Shown here: positions 1 to 8,067 of the stretch, piece by piece
Layout of the letters: each line of letters begins with the position of its first letter
Position numbering within the stretch: the first letter of the stretch is position 1
Assembly (NCBI GenBank): GCA_964645785.1
Contig: CAZYAV010000058.1
Span: 1 to 10,386, forward strand
DNA length: 10,386 nt
Direction of reading: 5' to 3'
Source of the DNA: CALWZE01 sp964645785
GTDB taxonomy: Bacteria; Bacillota; Clostridia; Oscillospirales; Ruminococcaceae
The notes under the pieces: generated by a model
What the model saw: the letters and a program-made list of their open reading frames with translations, nothing else
What the model was told of the DNA's origin: nothing
The model's database searches: none
Made by a program: the position numbers and the translations under genes

Positions 1-45
1 GCGCGGGCGGCACCTCAGCAGCACCGCCAGCATTTTGCGAGGTAC

Positions 46-70
46 GAGGGTTCAACTCCCGCTTCCCAAA
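46..70 (+). other. tRNA T-arm-like sequence, possible tRNA 3' end
   Basis: Positions 46-50 and 58-62 can pair (four of five pairs, with an A47-G61 mismatch) around a 7-base TTCAACT loop, the signature of a tRNA T-arm. It could be the 3' end of a tRNA whose 5' part lies at or before the window edge, or a remnant left by integration. I could not fold a convincing acceptor or anticodon arm from the bases available, so the identity is open. Confidence 0.25.
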
Positions 71-105
71 AGTCAAAAATATCGTTTTCATGCGCCCTTC
101 ACACA

Positions 106-147
106 AAAGAACCCTCTTTTGTCCACCAGGGCAAAAGAGGGTTCTTT
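106..147. terminator. 16-bp perfect stem-loop, possible bidirectional terminator
   Basis: Bases 106-121 are an exact inverted copy of 132-147, separated by a 10-base loop. The stem has A/T-rich ends and a CCCTC/GAGGG core, so either strand would give a hairpin next to a U-containing run. It lies between the tRNA-like sequence and the stronger terminator at 203-255. It may end transcription arriving from the left, or be part of a small RNA. Confidence 0.5.
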
Positions 148-202
148 ATACTTTTCAAGGGCAAATAGCCCTCAATATAAATATAGGAGAATACCACTAA
201 AA

Positions 203-255
203 CAGGGGCTGGAGCAGTCGACCAGACTGCGCCAGCCCCCGTTTTTTGCTTTTTA
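203..255 (+). terminator. Strong rho-independent terminator
   Basis: GGGGCTGG (205-212) pairs with CCAGCCCC (232-239). Inside this, GCAGTC (214-219) pairs with GACTGC (225-230), with one A-G mismatch between the two helices and a 5-base loop. A T tract starts at 242 (six T, then a second T-rich run). This should stop plus-strand transcription from upstream and insulate the restriction operon from it. Confidence 0.85.
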
Positions 256-359
256 ACGGCGAAAATGGTAGCGTATTTTACGCCTTTTTGCCAAGCCAAG
301 AAGCCAGCATACATACAGATGGTGGGATATGAACCTGGAAATGCACAACTGCCGAACGA

Positions 360-451
360 GATGTCGTGTATTTATGACATCAAATATTTGAAAATCGGGT
401 CAATTTGTGCTATTCTTTTAACTGAAATATTGTCACCAGATGTCGATTTAT
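360..451. promoter_or_regulatory. Candidate operator repeats flanking the promoter
   Basis: GATGTC (360-365) and GACATC (376-381) form an inverted repeat spaced by 10 bases, ending 6 bases before the -35 box. The wider 22-base block is an imperfect palindrome. GATGTCG recurs in direct orientation at 439-445, downstream of the predicted start of transcription. Repeats around a promoter directly ahead of a regulator gene suggest an autoregulatory binding site for the WYL protein. That link is inferred from position, not demonstrated. Confidence 0.4.
388..416 (+). promoter_or_regulatory. Predicted sigma-A-type promoter of the WYL-hsd operon
   Basis: TTGAAA at 388-393 and TATTCT at 411-416 are separated by exactly 17 bases, a close match to the vegetative promoter consensus. 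Transcription would start near 423, giving a leader of about 44 bases before the WYL start at 467. It sits just downstream of the terminator at 203-255 and is the only good promoter I see ahead of the operon. Confidence 0.65.
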
Positions 452-466
452 CGCAGGAGGTGCCAT

Positions 467-1465
467 ATGGCACAGGAAAATTGGCAGAAGTTCAAATTGC
501 TGAAGCTTTACGAGCTGCTGCGTCAGGAATCTGACGAGCAGCACCCGCTCTCTACCAACACCATTTGCGCCAAACTGATGGAAATGGGGATCCCCTGCGA
601 GCGCAGAACGGTGACAAAGGATATTGCCGTTCTCAATGAAATCGGATACGAAGTCATGTGGACATGGGTGGAAAAGCAAAAAGGCTACTACATCGAGGAT
701 CGCGGCTTCAACGTCCCCGAATTAAAAATATTGATTAATGCCGTACAGGCAGCCAGTTTTATTACACCGAAAAAGACCGCGGAACTGATTGATAAGATTG
801 CCGCCCTCGGCGGAACGCACAAAGTGGATATTCTGAAAAGCAACGTGGTGTGCTTCAACACCCGCAAGCACAGGAACGAAGCCATCTACTATAATGTGGG
901 TTTCATTGAAGACGCCCTGCAACAGCAGAAAAAAGTGTCCTTGCACTATTTCGATCTGGACGAAAATGCGAAAAGGATTTACCGGCGGGAGAGCCGTGCT
1001 TATATCGTGGAGCCGGTGGCGCTGGTGTTCAATGAGGATAATTACTACCTCGTGGCGTACAGCGAGAAATACGACGGCACCGCGAACTACCGTGTTGACC
1101 GGATGGATCACGTAGCCGTCGTCGAGGAAGATGTTTCAGAAAAGGCCTTGAGCCTGCGGGATAGTCTCGACGATTACACCGAGCAGGTGTTTAAAATGTA
1201 CGGCGGGGAGCAGGCGGACGTCGTGCTGGAATTTGACGACAGGCTGATCGGCGTGGTATACGATAAATTCGGTGAGGACACCAGGATGATTCGCTCAAGT
1301 GCCGACAAATGCGTCACCACCGTCCGTGTGCAGCTCAGCCCGGTGTTCTGGGGCTGGCTGTTCCAGTTTGCAGGCCAGATGAGAATCCTGTCGCCGGACA
1401 AGGTCATCGAAGAATATAAGAAACACGCAGCATTGCTACAAGATAATGGAGGACAGCCGGCATGA
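467..1465 (+). CDS. WYL-domain transcriptional regulator
   Basis: This is a 332-residue DNA-binding regulator. The N-terminus (about 8-65) is a winged-helix/HTH region. The WYL domain covers about 140-220 and includes NYYLVAY (192-198) and YRVDR (208-212), typical of the conserved ligand-sensing core. The C-terminal part (about 240-320) resembles the WCX extension. Start 467 is chosen because AGGAGG at 455-460 lies 6 bases upstream; an in-frame ATG at 440 lacks such a site and would add nine residues. The stop overlaps hsdM by ATGA, so the two are translationally coupled. WYL proteins with this architecture (BrxR, CapW) repress BREX and CBASS defence operons. By analogy this one probably represses or tunes the restriction operon and its own promoter. 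The signal it senses is unknown. Confidence 0.9.
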   Translation: MAQENWQKFKLLKLYELLRQESDEQHPLSTNTICAKLMEMGIPCERRTVTKDIAVLNEIGYEVMWTWVEKQKGYYIEDRGFNVPELKILINAVQAASFITPKKTAELIDKIAALGGTHKVDILKSNVVCFNTRKHRNEAIYYNVGFIEDALQQQKKVSLHYFDLDENAKRIYRRESRAYIVEPVALVFNEDNYYLVAYSEKYDGTANYRVDRMDHVAVVEEDVSEKALSLRDSLDDYTEQVFKMYGGEQADVVLEFDDRLIGVVYDKFGEDTRMIRSSADKCVTTVRVQLSPVFWGWLFQFAGQMRILSPDKVIEEYKKHAALLQDNGGQPA

Positions 1466-2994
1466 TAACAGGTGCAATAAAAAATAAGGTGGATAAAATC
1501 TGGACAGATATCTGGGCAGGCGGCATTGCCAACCCGCTGACGGTCATTGAACAGCTCACCTATCTCATGTTTATCCGTTCCCTTGATGAGAAGGAACTGG
1601 AAAACGAGGAGTTTGAGAACATGACAGGGGAAACAATGCCCCAAATTTTCCCTCAGTCCGAGGCCGGCCAGTCTATGCGCTGGAGCAAGTTCAAAAACGA
1701 TGACCCTCGAAGGATATTCGAAGTGATGTCCCAGCGTGTGTTTCCGGCCATAAAAAGCATGAAATACGGCAGACTTCCCGATTTTAACGAGAAAGGTGAG
1801 CTCGTGGAAATCGAGGATGAACCCGGCAAAGCAGATAAAAACACCACCGCCTTTGCCCGGTACATGAGCAACGCCATGTTCCTGATTCCGACGCCCCAGC
1901 TTTTGCAGAAAATCATCACCGGCCTCGATGACCTCTACAAGCATGATATTGCGGAGCTGGATATGCAGGGCGACATGTATGAGTATATGCTGGGCAAGCT
2001 GGCGGCGGCAGGTCAAAACGGCCAATTCCGCACGCCCAAGCATATCCGCGAAATGATGGTGGAGCTGCTGCAGCCCACCCCCGACGATACTATCTGTGAT
2101 CCCGCCTGCGGCACCGCCGGATTTCTGGTCTCTGCTTCGGAGTATATCCGCCGGCATTACGAGGATACCATGACATCGGAGCAGTGGGAGCATTTTTCTG
2201 GCCCAGCGTTTACAGGCTTCGACACCGATTTTACCATGCTGCGGATTTCGGCCATGAACCTGATGCTGCATTCCATCAGCAACCCGGAGATTGAGTATAA
2301 GGACAGCGTGTCCAAGCAGAACCAAATCACGGAGCGCTTTACGATGTGCCTTGCCAATCCGCCCTTTAAGGGGACAATTGACGCGGAGAGCATCAACGAC
2401 AACCTGAAAGCCGTTACCAACACGAAAAAGACGGAGCTGCTGTTCCTGGCGCTGTTCCTGCGGATGCTGAAAAAGGGCGGCCAATGCGCCTGCATTGTCC
2501 CCGATGGCGTGCTGTTCGGCTCCTCTTCCGCGCACAAAGCCATCCGCAGGGAGCTGGTGGAGAACCACCAGCTTCGGGCTGTGATTTCCATGCCCTCCGG
2601 CGTGTTCAAGCCATACGCCGGGGTTTCCACCGCGGTGCTGGTGTTCACCAAGACCGGCGCAGGCGGCACCGAACAGGTGTGGTTCTATGACATGAAGGCC
2701 GACGGCTTCAGCCTCGACGACAAGCGCTCCGAGATAGCCGACAACGACATCCCGGACATTCTTGAGCGATTCCACCACTTGGAGAACGAAGCGGCACGGG
2801 AGCGTACCGAGCAGAGCTTCTTTGTGCCCAAGCAGGAAATTGTGGAAAATGGGTATGACCTGTCCATCAACAAGTACAAAAAGACCGAGTATGTGCCGGT
2901 GGAGTACCCCCCGACGCGTGAGATTCTTGACGAGCTGGACAAGCTGGAAGCAGAAATCCAGCAGGGGCTGAGAGAATTGAGGGGGATGGTATGA
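1462..2994 (+). CDS. hsdM: Type I restriction-modification system, DNA methyltransferase subunit M
   Basis: This 510-residue N6-adenine methyltransferase subunit transfers a methyl group from S-adenosylmethionine to adenine in the target chosen by HsdS. The N-terminal helical region (roughly 1-150) includes the IWTDIWAGG stretch typical of HsdM. The methyltransferase fold follows, with the SAM-binding motif DPACGTAGF at 213-221 and the catalytic NPPF at 299-302. The length is normal for the family. GGAGGA at 1448-1453 lies 8 bases before the start. The start overlaps the WYL stop and the stop overlaps the hsdS start, both by ATGA. The gene is GC-rich (36 of 60 bases G/C at 2641-2700). The active-site motifs are intact, so modification activity is expected. 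Confidence 0.97.
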   Translation: MITGAIKNKVDKIWTDIWAGGIANPLTVIEQLTYLMFIRSLDEKELENEEFENMTGETMPQIFPQSEAGQSMRWSKFKNDDPRRIFEVMSQRVFPAIKSMKYGRLPDFNEKGELVEIEDEPGKADKNTTAFARYMSNAMFLIPTPQLLQKIITGLDDLYKHDIAELDMQGDMYEYMLGKLAAAGQNGQFRTPKHIREMMVELLQPTPDDTICDPACGTAGFLVSASEYIRRHYEDTMTSEQWEHFSGPAFTGFDTDFTMLRISAMNLMLHSISNPEIEYKDSVSKQNQITERFTMCLANPPFKGTIDAESINDNLKAVTNTKKTELLFLALFLRMLKKGGQCACIVPDGVLFGSSSAHKAIRRELVENHQLRAVISMPSGVFKPYAGVSTAVLVFTKTGAGGTEQVWFYDMKADGFSLDDKRSEIADNDIPDILERFHHLENEAARERTEQSFFVPKQEIVENGYDLSINKYKKTEYVPVEYPPTREILDELDKLEAEIQQGLRELRGMV

Positions 2995-4106
2995 TGGCGA
3001 GATTGGGAGATGTATGTGACATTTTGGATAGCAGGCGAATACCTATCACGGCATCCGAACGCATTGCAGGGCCATACCCGTATTATGGAGCAAATGGAAT
3101 ACAAGACTACATTGCGGACTACATCTTTGATGATGAATTAATTCTACTTGCGGAAGACGGTGGAAACTTTGGTTCAAAGGACAAGCCTATCGCTTATCGT
3201 ATCTCTGGGAAATGCTGGGTTAATAATCATGCGCACGTATTAAAGCCAAAGACTGGTTACGATGTGAATTATGTATGCTATTCTCTTATGTATTACGATG
3301 TATCTGGGCTGGTAAATGGAGCGACAAGGCAAAAGCTTACACAAGCAGATATGCGCAAAATGATTATCCCAGATAGAACATTGGAAGAGCAGCAACACAT
3401 TTCCGCTGTTCTCGACCATCTCACCGAATTGATTTTTATGCGTAAGCAGCAGCTCACCAAACTGGACGAACTCGTAAAATCCCGATTTATCGAACTGTTT
3501 GGTGACTGCAAATCCAATCCAAAAGAATGGAAGACAGTAAATCTTGAAGACATTGCAGAAGTCGGTTCCAGCAAGCGTGTATTTGTCGAGGAATTGCAAG
3601 AGACAGGTATTCCATTTTATCGCGGAACAGAAGTAGGTGCTCTTGCCGAAGGAAAACAGATAACTCCTGAATTATATATTACTGAAAAACATTATGCAAA
3701 GCTTTGTGATACGACTGGAGCGCCGCAGTTTGGTGATTTGCTGATGCCATCAATTTGCTCAGATGGACGAATCTGGGTAGTTAATACAGATGCACCATTT
3801 TACTTCAAAGATGGTCGTGTTTTGTGGGTGCATGATATTAGCAACAATTACAATTCTATTTTTCTGCTGTACACACTGAAAGATAGAATTATGACAGACT
3901 ATAGTAGTATTGCTTCAGGAACAACATTTGCAGAACTAAAGATATTTGCATTAAAAAAATGCCAGATTTTCGATGTGCCACTTGACCTGCAAAACCAATT
4001 CGCCGTCTTCGTCGAACAGGTCGACAAATCAAAATTGGCAGTTCAAAAGGGGCTGCAAGAACTGGAGACTTTGAAAAAATCGTTGATGCAAAAATATTTT
4101 GGGTGA
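2991..4106 (+). CDS. hsdS: Type I restriction-modification system, specificity subunit S
   Basis: This 371-residue protein sets the bipartite DNA target for both methylation and cleavage. Two target-recognition domains are visible. TRD1 (about 1-130) includes PYPYYGANGI, common in this family. TRD2 spans about 178-325. Each is followed by a helical conserved region: about 131-172 (LEEQQHISAVLDHL onward) and about 330-371 (ending in KKSLMQKYFG). These two helices set the spacing between half-sites. The start at 2991 overlaps the hsdM stop; a second ATG at 2994 is equally possible, and AGGGGG at 2980-2985 serves either. The TRDs are AT-rich (19 of 60 bases G/C at 3841-3900) compared with hsdM. 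The recognition sequence cannot be read from the protein. Confidence 0.95.
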   Translation: MMARLGDVCDILDSRRIPITASERIAGPYPYYGANGIQDYIADYIFDDELILLAEDGGNFGSKDKPIAYRISGKCWVNNHAHVLKPKTGYDVNYVCYSLMYYDVSGLVNGATRQKLTQADMRKMIIPDRTLEEQQHISAVLDHLTELIFMRKQQLTKLDELVKSRFIELFGDCKSNPKEWKTVNLEDIAEVGSSKRVFVEELQETGIPFYRGTEVGALAEGKQITPELYITEKHYAKLCDTTGAPQFGDLLMPSICSDGRIWVVNTDAPFYFKDGRVLWVHDISNNYNSIFLLYTLKDRIMTDYSSIASGTTFAELKIFALKKCQIFDVPLDLQNQFAVFVEQVDKSKLAVQKGLQELETLKKSLMQKYFG

Positions 4107-4121
4107 GGAAATGAGGTTAAT

Positions 4122-4649
4122 ATGGGAAAAGCCAAGGAACCCAAAAGTCCAATCTTTTCTGAAGCAATTGATAGTGCAATAAACGGATATGCAGTAGGAA
4201 TTTCATTTACTGGCATAGGGGTATTCCTCTTACTAAAACCCGACTATTTCTTTGTGCCAATAGTTTCATACATAGTTGGCGCTGTTGTTGGAGCATTTGG
4301 TGTTATAGGAACAGGAATTGAATTGTCAAAAACGTCAAAAATCAAAGGCCTTGGTAATCTCACAATGGGACTTGTTGTATTTGCTATTTGGTTGGTATCA
4401 TATATAAGAATATCTGCTTTCTGGGCGAATCTGGTGTTTTTTGTGTTTTTGGTCTTCGGTACATATACAATTTGTCTCGGGACTATTCAGAGCATTGTCT
4501 CAATTAGCCAAAATATCAAACGAGTCAAGGCTAATACCGACGCAAATGAAGGAAATGGCACGATTATCAGCCAAATAGTCCTTTTCCTTACGGAAATGTG
4601 CGGATTGATCGTTGCTGTATTGAATGTCATTAGTGCTATTAAAGAATAG
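4122..4649 (+). CDS. Multi-spanning membrane protein of unknown function inside the hsd operon
   Basis: I do not recognise this 175-residue protein. It has about five hydrophobic segments, at roughly 21-40, 43-66, 79-95, 98-125 and 150-172. The N-terminus is short and charged (MGKAKEPKSP), and a polar stretch at about 128-148 is rich in K, N and D. No enzyme motif, signal peptide or cysteine pattern is evident. The gene starts 15 bases after hsdS, with GAGG (4113-4116) 5 bases before the ATG, and ends 15 bases before hsdR, so it is almost certainly co-transcribed. It is AT-rich (21 of 60 bases G/C at 4381-4440) against 41 of 60 in hsdR at 6781-6840, suggesting separate acquisition. Its position suggests an accessory defence role, such as membrane-acting abortive infection, but that is inference. 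It could also be unrelated cargo. Confidence 0.8.
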   Translation: MGKAKEPKSPIFSEAIDSAINGYAVGISFTGIGVFLLLKPDYFFVPIVSYIVGAVVGAFGVIGTGIELSKTSKIKGLGNLTMGLVVFAIWLVSYIRISAFWANLVFFVFLVFGTYTICLGTIQSIVSISQNIKRVKANTDANEGNGTIISQIVLFLTEMCGLIVAVLNVISAIKE

Positions 4650-4664
4650 GAAAAAAAGAGAGCT

Positions 4665-7600
4665 ATGACTAACTTCTCATTTCTCCAACCCCAAACCGAA
4701 TACGCCATGTTCGCGCCGGCGGCGGTGGAAGCCGAGCGGGTCTTTTCCGCGTCTCCTGCCATGTGTGCCGTCGGCTGTAGGAAAGCATTGGAGCTGGCTG
4801 TAAAGTGGGTCTATTCCGCGGACAACACCATGCGGATGCCATACAAGGACAATCTGCAATCCCTCATTCACGAGCCGACCTTCCGCTTTGCCGTGGACTA
4901 TAACACTTGGGGCAAACTGCCGTTCATCATCAAGTTGGGAAATCTGGCTGTCCATACGGAGCGCAGTGTGCAGCCCAGTGACGCCCTCGCTTCTCTGCAG
5001 GGCCTTTTTGAGTTCATCCAGTGGGTGGACTACTGCTATGGCAATGACTATGCGGAACAGAAGTTTGACGAGGCGCTGATCCCCAAGGAAAAGGTCGTTG
5101 TCGATACAAAGAAAATCAAGGAGCAGGAAAGTCTGCTCGGGGAGAAGGATGCGGAGATTGAAGCCCTGCGCAAGCAGATCGAGCAGATGTCCGAACAGAT
5201 CACAGCATCTAAGGAACAGCATCAGCAGGAGCGTATTTTCCGGCCGGAAGACCTCTCTGAATTCAAAACCCGCAAGATTTATATCGATGTGGATATGAAG
5301 CAGATGGGCTGGAAATTTACCGGCGCAGACGCGGATGTACAGGAGGAATATCCTGTTGAGGGGATGGCCGGCGTAGTCGGCCAGATGGGCTATGCAGATT
5401 ATGTTCTGTTTGGAAAAGACGGTCTGCCGCTGGCGGTCGTGGAGGCCAAGCGCACCAGTAAAGACCCCAACATCGGGCGGAAACAGGCTGGTTTGTACGC
5501 CGACTGCCTGGAGCGCAAGTTCGGCCGCCGCCCCATGATGTTCACCACCAACGGGTTTGAAACCTATTTCTGGGACGATCAAAGCGGCCCCCAGCGCAAG
5601 GTCAGCGGCATTTTCAGCAAGGATGATCTGCATAAGCTGATGAATCGCCGAGCAGAGCGCAAAGACCTGATGACCGTCCCCATCGACGACAGAATCACCG
5701 ACCGCTACTACCAGAAGGAGGCCATCCGCGCGGTATGTGAGCAGATTGGACTGGGATTTCGAAAACATCTATTGGTCATGGCCACCGGTACAGGCAAAAC
5801 CAGAACAGCGTCCAGCCTGACGGATGTACTCAGCCGCGGCAAGCATGTGACCAACATTCTGTTTCTCGCGGATCGCACGGCTCTGGTAAAGCAGGCAAAA
5901 GACGACTTCAAAAATTATCTGCCGGATATGTCGCTGTGCAACCTCTGCTCTAATAAGGATGACCGCAGCGCCAGAATTGTTTTCTCTACATACCCGACGA
6001 TGCTGAATGCCATTGATGATATGAAAACAAAAGACGGACAGAGGATGTTTACCCCGGCCCATTTCGACCTGATTATCATCGACGAAAGCCACCGCAGTAT
6101 CTTCAAAAAGTACCGCGCCATCTTCGAGTATTTCGATGCGATTCTGGTGGGGCTGACAGCGACGCCCAAAACGGATGTGGATCGCAATACCTACGATTTC
6201 TTTGAGATGGAGCATGGCGTCCCCACCTATGCCTATGACTACGAGACGGCGGTCTATCAGGATCACGTTCTCGTTCCCTATTACAATTATGAGGTAAAAA
6301 CCAAGTTTTTGGAGGAGGGCATCACCTATGACGACCTTTCCGACGCGGACAAAGAGCGATACGAGGATGACTTCATCGAAGACGGCCTGATGCCGGATTT
6401 TATCCCGCCGGAACAGCTCAACAGATTTGTCTTTAATGAGACCACCGTGGACATAGTGTTACAGGATCTGATGGAGCGCGGCATCTGCGTGGCCGGCGGC
6501 GACAGGCTGGGCAAAACCATCCTCTTTGCCCAGAACAAGCGGCATGCGGAATTTATTCTGGAGCGCTTTAATAAGCTGTACCCCCAATACCACGGAAAAT
6601 TCGCCCAGCGGGTGGTCTGCGACGATAGCTACGCCCAGACCATCATCGACGATTTTAAGATGCCGGACAAGGAGCCGGTTATCGCGGTATCGGTCGACAT
6701 GATGGACACCGGCATCGACGTACCCGAGTGCGTCAACCTCGTGTTTTTCAAGAAGGTGCGCTCCAAGGCAAAGTTCTGGCAGATGATCGGCCGGGGCACC
6801 CGCCTGTGCAGGGGGTTGACCTGCACCGACCGGATTGAGGGCGAATATACGGACAAGCGCCGTTTCCTCATTTTTGACTACTGCGGCAATTTTGAATACT
6901 TCCGCGCGCATAAGGAGGGCTACGAGTCCAGGGACACAAAGTCGCTGTCGGAGAATATCTTCGGCAAGCAGGTTAAATTGGCAGTCATGCTGCAGGAAAG
7001 CGCATATGCAGGCGATGATTACCAAAAGTGGCGCTCGGAGCTGGTCGAGAGCTGCTCTGCACGGGTGCAGGAACTGAACGCCGATCTCATTGCCGTAAAG
7101 CTGCGGATGCAGAGCGTGGAAAAGTTCAGGAAGCCCGGCGCCTTTGACTTTATCAGTGAGGGGGACAAGGGCGAGCTGTTGCAGCAGATTGCGCCCATTG
7201 TCCGGCTGGACGACACCGACGAATATGCCAAACGCTTTGATAACTTCATGTACGGCCTTGTGATCGCCGCCATGGAGCAGATGCCGTCGTTCCGGTATGC
7301 GCAGCAACAGCTGCGGGATATGGCCACCTTATTGGAGCGCAAGGCCAGCATCCCGCAGGTGAAGGCAAAGCTGCCGATTATCCGGGAGGTCAATACCGAC
7401 TCATTCTGGGAGGCAAACGATATCCTCCTGTTTGAAAAAGTGCGGAGAGAGCTGCGTGAACTGATTAAGTTTATTGTGGAGCAGACCACCGGCAAAAAGC
7501 TGATTATCACCCATCTGACGGATCCTGTCATCGACCAGCAGGAGGGCGCCCGGTTGGATGCGGCGTATGATTTCGAGGACTATCGCGCCAAGGTCAACCG

Positions 7601-8039
7601 CTATGTCAATGAAAACGGCAATACGCTCGCCATCTACAAGCTGACGCATAATATTCCGCTCGGTGCAGGCGATTATCAAGAACTGGAGCGGGTGCTGACC
7701 AGCGAATTGGGCAGCAAGGAGGATTATGAGCGGGAGTTTGGGGATACACCGTTCGGTTTGTTGATTCGTAAGATTGCCAAGCTGGATCACGATGCGGCGA
7801 TGACAGCGTTTTCCCGGTTTATCGATGACCAATCGCTGAACCAGAAACAGATCGCTTTCGTGCATAAAATCATCAACCACATCGAGCAGAACGGCTATAT
7901 GGAGAGCGTCACCACGCTCACCAAGCCCCCATTCGATAAGCCGCTGAGCTTCACAAAGCTGTTTGACAGGAGGACACAGGCGGCGCTTATGGCGGCAATC
8001 AATCGGGTGAAAGAAAACGCCGTTGTTGTTTCGGCCTGA
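4665..8039 (+). CDS. hsdR: Type I restriction-modification system, restriction and translocation subunit R
   Basis: This 1124-residue subunit uses ATP to translocate DNA and cuts it away from the unmethylated site. In order it has: a DUF4145-like N-terminal region (about 1-125); a heptad-like charged coiled coil (about 148-192); a PD-(D/E)xK nuclease with D245, E260 and K262 (VVEAK); and superfamily 2 helicase motifs. The helicase motifs are ATGTGKT (373-379), DESH (473-476), a GLTATPK motif III, TGIDVPE, and QMIGRGTR (706-713). A C-terminal region resembling EcoEI_R_C occupies roughly the last 270 residues. That layout fits the EcoAI/EcoEI-like (IB) group, lengthened by the N-terminal extension. 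All key catalytic residues are present. The ribosome binding site before 4665 is poor, unlike those of hsdM and hsdS. Confidence 0.97.
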   Translation: MTNFSFLQPQTEYAMFAPAAVEAERVFSASPAMCAVGCRKALELAVKWVYSADNTMRMPYKDNLQSLIHEPTFRFAVDYNTWGKLPFIIKLGNLAVHTERSVQPSDALASLQGLFEFIQWVDYCYGNDYAEQKFDEALIPKEKVVVDTKKIKEQESLLGEKDAEIEALRKQIEQMSEQITASKEQHQQERIFRPEDLSEFKTRKIYIDVDMKQMGWKFTGADADVQEEYPVEGMAGVVGQMGYADYVLFGKDGLPLAVVEAKRTSKDPNIGRKQAGLYADCLERKFGRRPMMFTTNGFETYFWDDQSGPQRKVSGIFSKDDLHKLMNRRAERKDLMTVPIDDRITDRYYQKEAIRAVCEQIGLGFRKHLLVMATGTGKTRTASSLTDVLSRGKHVTNILFLADRTALVKQAKDDFKNYLPDMSLCNLCSNKDDRSARIVFSTYPTMLNAIDDMKTKDGQRMFTPAHFDLIIIDESHRSIFKKYRAIFEYFDAILVGLTATPKTDVDRNTYDFFEMEHGVPTYAYDYETAVYQDHVLVPYYNYEVKTKFLEEGITYDDLSDADKERYEDDFIEDGLMPDFIPPEQLNRFVFNETTVDIVLQDLMERGICVAGGDRLGKTILFAQNKRHAEFILERFNKLYPQYHGKFAQRVVCDDSYAQTIIDDFKMPDKEPVIAVSVDMMDTGIDVPECVNLVFFKKVRSKAKFWQMIGRGTRLCRGLTCTDRIEGEYTDKRRFLIFDYCGNFEYFRAHKEGYESRDTKSLSENIFGKQVKLAVMLQESAYAGDDYQKWRSELVESCSARVQELNADLIAVKLRMQSVEKFRKPGAFDFISEGDKGELLQQIAPIVRLDDTDEYAKRFDNFMYGLVIAAMEQMPSFRYAQQQLRDMATLLERKASIPQVKAKLPIIREVNTDSFWEANDILLFEKVRRELRELIKFIVEQTTGKKLIITHLTDPVIDQQEGARLDAAYDFEDYRAKVNRYVNENGNTLAIYKLTHNIPLGAGDYQELERVLTSELGSKEDYEREFGDTPFGLLIRKIAKLDHDAAMTAFSRFIDDQSLNQKQIAFVHKIINHIEQNGYMESVTTLTKPPFDKPLSFTKLFDRRTQAALMAAINRVKENAVVVSA

Positions 8040-8067
8040 TGGAGTTTAGAGCAAAGGAAAGTCCGGC

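Noticed and set aside
265..534. 89-codon plus-strand open frame
   Set aside because: It runs across the predicted promoter and into the WYL gene in another frame, with no ribosome binding site.
1174..2778. 534-codon open frame on the minus strand
   Set aside because: It lies opposite the end of the WYL gene and most of hsdM, whose protein motifs are certain. Its product is low-complexity in H, L and G, and it has no ribosome binding site or recognisable domain.
2991..4106. Phase-variable specificity gene
   Set aside because: Only one hsdS is present, with no second or silent copy, no invertase and no inverted repeats around its domains in this window.
4677..5768. 363-codon open frame on the minus strand
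   Set aside because: It is fully antisense to the N-terminal and nuclease parts of hsdR and has no recognisable domain; long antisense frames are common in GC-rich genes.
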